Source of the DNA: CAZTPJ01 sp964614515
Lineage (GTDB): Bacteria; Planctomycetota; Phycisphaerae; Phycisphaerales; UBA1924
Length of the DNA stretch: 37,608 bases
Assembly (NCBI GenBank): GCA_964614515.1
Contig: CAZTPJ010000033.1
Span: forward strand, 1-37,608
Reading direction: 5' to 3'
The notes beneath the pieces are model-generated. The model did not search any database. It worked only from the letters and a program-made list of their open reading frames with translations, and was not told where the DNA came from. The translations under genes and the position numbers were made by a program. This document shows positions 32,501 to 37,608 of this stretch, in pieces (within the stretch, counting starts at the first letter, position 1; each line of letters begins with the position of its first letter).

Positions 32501-33078
32501 TGGCCCAGTCGCTGTCCGGCAAGGTCGCGTCACTGGCGACGGGGCCGAACTCCGTGGGCGCGATCGCCGCGTCGATGGGCGAGATTGTGGATCGCATTCG
32601 CGGGATCAACATCGGCTTCGTCCGCGATGGGCTGGGCGAGATTCATGCGGCCGTGCGCGGCAAGTTGAACGATGTCAGCCCGGGCGTGATCGGCCAGCCG
32701 CTTCAGGCTGCGTTTGATGCGATGCTCGATGACATCTCGCTTGATGCGGTGATTGATGCGTCGGCGATTGATGATCTTGATGAAGCCTATGAACAGATCA
32801 TCGCCGCGCTCAAGGCGCTGGACCCGGGCGCGATGATCATCGATGTCGTGCAGCCGGAGTTTGAGGCGCGGCTCGGCGAGATCGTCGCCGCGTTTGACTT
32901 GACGATCGTGTTTGATGCCGTCATCGAGAAACTCAATGCCCTCAAGGGCGAACTCGAAGCGGAACTCGGTCGCGTGAACGACTCGTATAAGGCGATGCTC
33001 GCGGCCGTGCCCGCGGGGATCGAAATCAGTCTGGACATTGACCTCGATGTGGACCTTGATGTGGACATCGGGTTTTAG
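29581..33078 (+). CDS. Very large helical protein, candidate tape measure
   Basis: 1165 residues from a GTG with GGAGG 8 bases upstream. The N-terminus (VSVSIQGSLNGETLTASVSA) is beta-rich. A poly-proline block (near residues 140-160) separates it from about 900 residues of amphipathic helices with repeated patterns such as LERVLSAARTETTGRLRSFL, VDEFDPTAVVDALRDVVERL and VDEALAAAINDVIDATPIDE. The extreme C-terminus alternates Asp/Val/Leu (ISLDIDLDVDLDVDIGF). No enzymatic motif was found. Position between the adaptor and hub genes, great length and helical content fit a tape measure, the ruler that sets tube length; one fully helical copy would span about 170 nm at 0.15 nm per residue. Apolipoprotein-like repeats may instead mean a lipid- or membrane-binding role. 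Confidence 0.65.
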   Translation: MASVSVSIQGSLNGETLTASVSAQVAQLEEIARLVKGLTQNPPQDVRDALRRMADFRMPNMDFAASLSPMLGRITAALPSEFGGALGDLPSRLERLSTTITGQLQPDLLRVLGVIRAVQDLATLDFHCNSDLVGGAGGATPPPPPPPPPPPPPPGGPPPGQPAPTESTPATRAAASALSALERLPAPLEAPTLVMFVREVVSRAMQGFTAPFPIPILQEIFDPLETLARWDAMSSAEIATHMAQTLAEAASLIREEVRGTLDATAGRLVAMNTLLAPADLLFIAETVSSRLDQIRAAVNTGDVSGTGSAVAEINAVMDRLDDIRAAFNAPARTEAAALADALPRLAERVEAKMDHVVFTLSPSAGLGHLAALGGEINTPENPEAIADLREQMRVLTGWLEDLIERLDVSALEAGLAPAAGAVREAAEAIDAALISVTLAVRERFAQAEAAIDAVDTAALRQSLERVLSAARTETTGRLRSFLEPVRDAISTAMDTVGDAVDEFDPTAVVDALRDVVERLAGVLDSPEIAGPLDTVRSAVEQAASGVESFSFTPAVDPVVVGIDSVTEKLKAINPDELSDTVKFALAGALAILPEDLNGPIGELSVGFDGIVQAGPVQIVEKAKAGPAAVMESLKAFEPAVLIGDKLSKPFTAAVSEAERFRPRELFKHVDAEIAKVKKRIADTASPAKALEPLQKEFEKLLKVVDGLNPAEILRPVDEALAAAINDVIDATPIDEILSGIESALRPIRMAIDAVDRISRVTQRLEEILRGLDDAPAQFDAWIDSILAKIAAIGDMSEIELGLADVAAALDAVTESALRTAIDGAYQPASTAFRDARPGDRLAHIVQARLRFPDGEFAALPASPEKDAISAALARVRATDGEFGAPYLAAERIALACRSADEAFGTLLPRWDPRYHDARAALPGLRRTNATSADVRDWVHEALEWQVRRPVKTALSFIKPVRVILTATVPPVVDMAQSLSGKVASLATGPNSVGAIAASMGEIVDRIRGINIGFVRDGLGEIHAAVRGKLNDVSPGVIGQPLQAAFDAMLDDISLDAVIDASAIDDLDEAYEQIIAALKALDPGAMIIDVVQPEFEARLGEIVAAFDLTIVFDAVIEKLNALKGELEAELGRVNDSYKAMLAAVPAGIEISLDIDLDVDLDVDIGF

Positions 33079-33092
33079 CGGAGCGTGATGCG

Positions 33093-35549
33093 ATGATTGT
33101 GGGATCGGTGCTCATTCAGCCTCAGAAGATCGCGCGCTCGCGCGGGCAGGCTCCGCGCATCGCGTTGATGCAGGATGTGATGATTCTGATCCCGCGCATG
33201 ATCGTTGACGGCGGATTTCAGGGACCGTCGATGGGCACGATGCGCACGGCGTTGGAGGCGGCCGTGGCGCGCATCGCCGCGCGGGTGATGCAGGGACTGG
33301 ATCGCGTTCGCGGGCGCGTGGAGGGGTTCATCGGGCCGATCGAGTCGCTGATGGATCGCGTGGGTTCCGCGCTCGACGGTTCACAAGGCCCGGCCGAGGC
33401 GGCCCGGGCCATTGAGGCCGCGCTGAAGGACCTGGCCGATCGCATCGAGGGCCTTGGCGCGGACAACCTGCGCATCATCTCTGATCAGATCACGTTGATG
33501 ATCCAGAGCGATCTTGGCTTGACAAGCCAGTTCATCGAAGAACAACTGTGGACGTTTGTCGATGAGGCGCTCGTGGCGCTGGAAGCCTCGCCGGCCGAGG
33601 AGCGCGATCGGGATCGACAGAATCGCCTGATGCTGGTGTCCGTTCTACGGCGGCTGAAGGCGGAGTTGCGCGGGGCCATTGAGATACCGCCGTTTTCCGC
33701 GGAGGCGATCGCGGCGGAACTCGTGAGTCTGTTGCGCGATGCGGGAGCGAAGGTGGCGGCGCAGCGCGCGTCGTGTCTGTCGCGGCAGGCGGGCAAAGCC
33801 GTGGGCGCTGCGGCGACGATCTTCGAGGCCGTGCCGCTCGAACTCGGCAGCAGCATCGGCGCGGCCTCGCCAACGCCCAATGGTCATACCTATTCGTGGT
33901 ATGCGTCATGGCTGCTGGGCGATGACATCTGGATCGACAAGGACAAGCGAACGCTCAAGCGTGGATATCGCACGGTGGCGCAGAAGGATGGCGTGACGCT
34001 GATGGACCTGCCGGAGTTTACCGCGCAGGGCAACGCCGAAGGGGTGCGCTACACATTCGCGCGGCACGACATCGAACGACTCGAAGGGCATGCGCGGGTC
34101 TGGTCGTGGTTGACCGATGGCTTCGCGGGCGGGCTGCATCTGCTTGATGTCACGCTGCTGACACAAAGCCGCATCCTCTCGAACGTACTGAACATCGTGG
34201 CCAACACGGGCACATCGCTGTTCACCGGCCTGTACAAAGCGCCCATGCGCTGGTGGCTGTTTGACAGCCTGGGCTGGAACCAGCCGAGCACCTGCTGCGC
34301 GTGCTGTTCATGCTGTAATACGTGCTTTGATTCGTGCCTGCGGTTCCTGACGTGGGGCATCGCAAGTCCGGTGACGCTGGCGACGTTCATCGGCTCGTTT
34401 GAACAGTATCACAGCAACTCGATCAGTTACTACAACGAGTTCGCGTTCTGGATCACGACGATCCTGCCCGATGTCTATCGAACCTACGGCAACTATGGCA
34501 AGGTCAACGCCGTGCGGGACATCTGGCTGAGTTGGATGACGCTTCGCAACCACATTCACGATCCGCTCAAGCCGGCGGCGAACATCAAGCATCACCAGGG
34601 CCTGTGGCAACCGGTTTCGACCCTGGCCGTGCTGCTGTTCGTGAAACTCCTGCCGCGGAAGTTCTATTACCGTCCCGCGGAGGATGAAGAGCACACGTTC
34701 CTGTTCTTCGTGTTCATGCTTGTTGTCGCGCCGATTCTCGCGATTCTTGGCTTGATCGCGGGCTGGTATCCGTGGCAGGCGGCGTTGTGCGGCGGAAAAG
34801 TGGACGACAAGGAGATCGTCGGCGAGATCGGCAAGTTGTGGCTCTTGACGGGGCTGCTCGTGTATCCATCGATGTTCATCATGGAGAAGGCCGGCAGCAC
34901 AGGGGGGGGGACATACAACCCGGCGGGGGGCGCGGACTATCCGGGATATCCGGAGCAGGACACATCACCGTACAACCTGCCGTATGGCTCGCAGCGCGGG
35001 CGCGTGTATGTCGGGCAGGCGAACATGGGCTTCTTCAGTCATCAGGCGCCGCCGCTGACGGGGCGGGATCATGTCTATGCGTACGACTTCAGCACGGATC
35101 ATGGGGACTGGATTCTGGCGTCGCGTGCCGGCACGGTGGCTCGCGCGGATGACACTTTCGAGGATGAGAACACCGACGACCCCAACACGATCGTCATTCA
35201 GCATGATTCCATCGTTGAAGGACATGACTTCGATCCCGAAACGGGCGAAGATGCGATGACCTTTTCTCGATATGTGCATGGCGCCCAGGGCAGCATTCGC
35301 GAAGCGTTCGGGGTCGAGGATGTCAATGACGTCGTTGGCTTGCGCGTCACCCAGGGCCAGCGCATCATGCGAACCGGCGACACCGGCACCAGTTTTCACA
35401 ACCATCTGCACATGGACATCCGACTCAACGCGGCCGGAAACGGACCAAGCGTGCCCTTCGTCTTCCGTGACGCCAACAACGTCATCGGCGATGACGGCGT
35501 CTGCCTGCCCTTCCGCGAATACAAGGCCGACACGGAGGACATCGATTGA
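33093..35549 (+). CDS. Multi-domain membrane protein with C-terminal M23-type peptidase domain
   Basis: 818 residues. Residues 1-240 are helical (ALEAAVARIAARVMQGLDRV). Residues about 245-400 contain aromatic strands (NGHTYSWYASWLLGDDIWID). A cysteine cluster (TCCACCSCCNTCFDSC, near 399-416) follows. Membrane-like segments occur near 415-436, 506-522, 533-556 (LFFVFMLVVAPILAILGLIA) and 579-598. The end is an M23/LytM-like domain: YAYDFSTDHGDWILASRAGT (with His660 and Asp665 nearby), a YVHG block (His729) and HNHLHMDI with His771 and His773. Such domains cut peptidoglycan cross-links. Position between the candidate tape measure and hub suggests a membrane-penetrating or wall-cutting component. 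It overlaps the next gene by 4 bases. Confidence 0.75.
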   Translation: MIVGSVLIQPQKIARSRGQAPRIALMQDVMILIPRMIVDGGFQGPSMGTMRTALEAAVARIAARVMQGLDRVRGRVEGFIGPIESLMDRVGSALDGSQGPAEAARAIEAALKDLADRIEGLGADNLRIISDQITLMIQSDLGLTSQFIEEQLWTFVDEALVALEASPAEERDRDRQNRLMLVSVLRRLKAELRGAIEIPPFSAEAIAAELVSLLRDAGAKVAAQRASCLSRQAGKAVGAAATIFEAVPLELGSSIGAASPTPNGHTYSWYASWLLGDDIWIDKDKRTLKRGYRTVAQKDGVTLMDLPEFTAQGNAEGVRYTFARHDIERLEGHARVWSWLTDGFAGGLHLLDVTLLTQSRILSNVLNIVANTGTSLFTGLYKAPMRWWLFDSLGWNQPSTCCACCSCCNTCFDSCLRFLTWGIASPVTLATFIGSFEQYHSNSISYYNEFAFWITTILPDVYRTYGNYGKVNAVRDIWLSWMTLRNHIHDPLKPAANIKHHQGLWQPVSTLAVLLFVKLLPRKFYYRPAEDEEHTFLFFVFMLVVAPILAILGLIAGWYPWQAALCGGKVDDKEIVGEIGKLWLLTGLLVYPSMFIMEKAGSTGGGTYNPAGGADYPGYPEQDTSPYNLPYGSQRGRVYVGQANMGFFSHQAPPLTGRDHVYAYDFSTDHGDWILASRAGTVARADDTFEDENTDDPNTIVIQHDSIVEGHDFDPETGEDAMTFSRYVHGAQGSIREAFGVEDVNDVVGLRVTQGQRIMRTGDTGTSFHNHLHMDIRLNAAGNGPSVPFVFRDANNVIGDDGVCLPFREYKADTEDID

Positions 35550-36592
35550 TCGACGCCCTGCCCAGCCTGAGCGGGAGTTCTCCGCCGAGCGTCCGAAGGC
35601 CCGTGATCGCCGTCACGTCCGGCGGCGTCGCGTGGCGCACGATCGTCACGTCGCTGCGCGTGGATGCGGGCGTCGCGCCGCACGCGGATGGGTGTGAACT
35701 GGCTGCGGCGGCCGTGTATGCACCGGATATCAAGCCCGGCGATTCAATCACGATCAGCGCGGGGTATGACGATGCCGGCGCGACGGCGGTGTTCACGGGC
35801 GTGATCGACTCAATCGAGCACGCCACACGCGGCGTGATTCGAGTGATGGCGATCAACGGCGGCGCGATGCTCGCGCGGCAACGGCCCATGATTTCCTTCG
35901 AGCAACGATCCGCGGCCGACATCGTGCGGGCGCTCGCGGATGAAGCGGGGGCGGATGTCGGCGTACTCGAACGCGGCGCGTCGCTTTCTCACGTCGTGTG
36001 CGATGGGCGAGCGTCCGCGCTTGAGATCATCGCCGCGATGGCGCTTCGCTCGGGACTTGCGGCGTGGGTGGATGCGAAGGGCCTGCTGCAGATGAAGGCG
36101 GTCGGCGGTCGTGCGGCTGCGGAGTTCGGCTTTGGTGTCAACATTCTCTCGGCCACCGCGGTGGAACGCGGCGACTGGCCCGGGGCGGTGCGCATCATCG
36201 GCGAAGGCGCGGCCGGGTCGCAGGGCGCGGCCGCGGCGAGTTGGATCGTCAAGGACCCCGCGTCCGTGACCAAGGAGGGGGGGGCAGGTTCGCCGCGCGT
36301 GGCGCACCGCGATGCGGCCGCGCGATCACCCGAGGCGGCCGAGGCGCTGGCCGCCGCGCTCGCCGATCGCGCGGGTCGAGCGCAGCGCTCCGCGCGGTTC
36401 ATCGTCAGTGGCGCGCCGGAGGTCGGGCCGGGCGCGAAGTTCAAGGTCGATGCACGATCGGGTCCCGCCGCGCTGGGCGGCGAGTGGGTGGCCCTGCGCG
36501 TGCGCCACGCGATCGACGGCGCAACAGGCTTTCGCACCACGATCGACGCGGTCTCCGGCGGCGGATCGGGCCTGTTGGGAGGTGTGCTGTGA
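35546..36592 (+). CDS. Baseplate hub protein, phage late-control gene D (gpD)-like
   Basis: 348 residues from a rare TTG start that overlaps the previous stop (TTGA). It is beta-rich at both ends with the gpD/gp27 domain order: SGGVAWRTIVTSLRVDAGVA, GDSITISAGYDDAGATAVFT, GVIDSIEHATRGVIRVMAIN, then the helical insert FEQRSAADIVRALADEAGAD, RASALEIIAAMALRSGLAAW, and later FIVSGAPEVGPGAKFKVDAR, WVALRVRHAIDGATGFRTTI. Hub trimers connect the tube to the spike. The next gene (spike) is coupled by GTGA, as in Mu, P2 and eCIS operons. Confidence 0.85.
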   Translation: MIDALPSLSGSSPPSVRRPVIAVTSGGVAWRTIVTSLRVDAGVAPHADGCELAAAAVYAPDIKPGDSITISAGYDDAGATAVFTGVIDSIEHATRGVIRVMAINGGAMLARQRPMISFEQRSAADIVRALADEAGADVGVLERGASLSHVVCDGRASALEIIAAMALRSGLAAWVDAKGLLQMKAVGGRAAAEFGFGVNILSATAVERGDWPGAVRIIGEGAAGSQGAAAASWIVKDPASVTKEGGAGSPRVAHRDAAARSPEAAEALAAALADRAGRAQRSARFIVSGAPEVGPGAKFKVDARSGPAALGGEWVALRVRHAIDGATGFRTTIDAVSGGGSGLLGGVL

Positions 36593-37215
36593 GCGGATCG
36601 CTGTTTGACGTCATTCGCCGGATCGTGCGCGAGGAGGTGCAAACCTCGCGCCGCACGGCCCTGGCGATCGTCGAACAGTCGCACCCACACGCGGATGATG
36701 GCGACAGCGACAACTACGCCTGCACGGTGCGCCTGCGCGATTCCGGCGTCACGATCAAGCATGTCCCCGTGGCGACGCCGCGCCTCGGCCTCGTATCCGT
36801 GCCCGCACCGGGAGATCTGGTGATCGTCGAGTTCATCGGCGGCGATGGGCATGCGCCGGTGATCATCGGCACGTTGTACAACGATGAGGATCGCCCGCCG
36901 GTGAGCAACGAGGGGCAGGCCGTGCTGCATCTGCCGAACTCGGCCGGTGACAACGACGCGGTGCATCTCGCGATCACGTCGGGTTCATCGCGGGAGTTGT
37001 CGCTGGCGCTGGGGTCCGGCCTGACGCTGCACCTGCGCGATGATGATCCGGCCGTGGAGTTGGATGTCGATGGCGGGCGCGCGACGATTCGCATCGCCCG
37101 AGACGGCGCCACGAGCATCGAGAGCGCCGGCTCGCTCTCGATCAAGGCGCAGGAGATCACGATCGAGGCTTCGGGCGCAATGAAAATCAAAGGCGCCACC
37201 GTGGACATCAACTAA
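36589..37215 (+). CDS. Baseplate spike protein, gpV/VgrG-like
   Basis: 208 residues from a GTG that overlaps the hub stop by 4 bases. The N-terminus (SGSLFDVIRRIVREEVQTSR) is a helix; an OB-fold follows (ACTVRLRDSGVTIKHVPVAT, GLVSVPAPGDLVIVEFIGGD, GHAPVIIGTLYNDEDRPPVS), the signature of phage baseplate assembly protein V. The last third has beta-prism-type repeats (GSLSIKAQEITIEASGAMKI), the intertwined needle of trimeric spikes. It forms the piercing spike under the tube. The PAAR gene follows 7 bases later. Confidence 0.9.
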   Translation: MSGSLFDVIRRIVREEVQTSRRTALAIVEQSHPHADDGDSDNYACTVRLRDSGVTIKHVPVATPRLGLVSVPAPGDLVIVEFIGGDGHAPVIIGTLYNDEDRPPVSNEGQAVLHLPNSAGDNDAVHLAITSGSSRELSLALGSGLTLHLRDDDPAVELDVDGGRATIRIARDGATSIESAGSLSIKAQEITIEASGAMKIKGATVDIN

Positions 37216-37222
37216 GGATGCG

Positions 37223-37608
37223 ATGATGGGACAGCCCGCGGCGAAACAGGACGATCAGATCATGGCGACCGACACGCACATCGTGATGATTCCCTCGCCC
37301 GGCGGCCCAATCCCCACGCCGCTGCCACACCCGTTTGTCGGCATGATCGATGGAAGCCTCAGCAGTGATGTGAAGATCATGGGTAAGGCCGCGGCCGTGC
37401 AGGGCAGCACCGCGACCAACACGCCGTCGCACATTCCCCAGGGTGGTCCGTTTCAGGCGCCGCCATCGAATCGCGCGACGATCCAGACCGGCAGCGGCAC
37501 GGTGCGGATCAACGGCAAGTCGGCCGCGCGGCACGGCGACACGGCCATGACGTGCAACGATCCCGCCGATGCGCCGGTGGGAACGGTGATCGCGGTTTCA
37601 ACGGTGTT
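37223..37608 (+). CDS. PAAR-like spike tip protein, 3' end cut by window edge
   Basis: About 128 residues visible, with no stop before the window end. AAGGA lies before two consecutive ATG codons at 37223. The visible region has short Gly/Pro-rich strands (HIVMIPSPGGPIPTPLPHPF, SSDVKIMGKAAAVQGSTATN) and the PAAR-like block ATIQTGSGTVRINGKSAARH followed by GDTAMTCNDP, in which His and Cys residues can bind zinc. PAAR proteins sharpen the spike tip in type VI and extracellular contractile systems and may carry C-terminal effectors; whether an effector domain follows cannot be seen here. Confidence 0.85.
   Translation, partial: MMGQPAAKQDDQIMATDTHIVMIPSPGGPIPTPLPHPFVGMIDGSLSSDVKIMGKAAAVQGSTATNTPSHIPQGGPFQAPPSNRATIQTGSGTVRINGKSAARHGDTAMTCNDPADAPVGTVIAVSTV

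Noticed and set aside
33093..35549. Reading the M23 domain as a phage endolysin and the locus as an intact prophage.
   Set aside because: No holin, capsid, portal, terminase or integrase is seen, and the domain is fused to a large membrane protein.

Overview
The window is a GC-rich bacterial chromosome segment, probably from a planctomycete of the Phycisphaerae type. That placement is an inference from gene content: prepilins with an FTLVE start, an LpxI-type lipid A enzyme, a eukaryote-like UDP-sugar pyrophosphorylase, a cytosolic-looking GH35 enzyme, and a short C-x2-C protein whose sequence style I associate with planctomycetes. A run of 10 N at 5066-5075 shows that this is an assembled scaffold. 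The cell should be Gram-negative-like, with lipoproteins, Lnt, LpxI and a TolC-family protein.

Region 1 (1-6703, minus strand) reads from right to left: rpe, a histidine-phosphatase-fold protein that has lost both catalytic histidines, accD (interrupted by the N run), lnt (carrying an in-frame 42-bp tandem repeat), a HEAT-repeat lipoprotein, and a membrane-anchored coiled-coil protein cut by the window edge. Small hairpin repeats lie between accD and lnt. Region 2 (6976-9804) holds a UDPGP-family uridylyltransferase and a small transaldolase on the plus strand, facing a RidA-family protein. Region 3 (10101-12431) is a pseudopilin operon (two GspG-like pilins, a GspH-like pilin and two small membrane proteins) behind a leader that can fold into a multibranched RNA.

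Region 4 (12434-15908, minus) holds an RDD-domain membrane protein, a lipoprotein, a hypothetical protein and the small C-x2-C protein. Region 5 (16148-23067) holds lpxI translationally coupled to a TlyA-like methyltransferase without an S4 domain, a TolC-like lipoprotein on the other strand, a GH35 beta-galactosidase-like enzyme and a small HD alarmone-hydrolase-like protein. A DUF2325-like protein (23057-24727, minus) borders the last region.

Region 6 (about 25200 to the right edge) is the main discovery: a compact operon for a contractile, phage-tail-like injection machine without head genes in view. The order is putative tail terminator, sheath, tube, chaperone-like protein, disordered protein, DNA-circularisation/adaptor-like protein, 1165-aa helical protein (candidate tape measure), 818-aa protein with membrane segments, a cysteine cluster and a C-terminal M23-type peptidase domain, gpD-like hub, gpV-like spike and PAAR-like tip. 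Several of these genes overlap by 4 bases. The baseplate wedge and any ATPase or effector genes would lie beyond position 37608. The membrane-embedded M23 protein inside this operon is the most unusual component.
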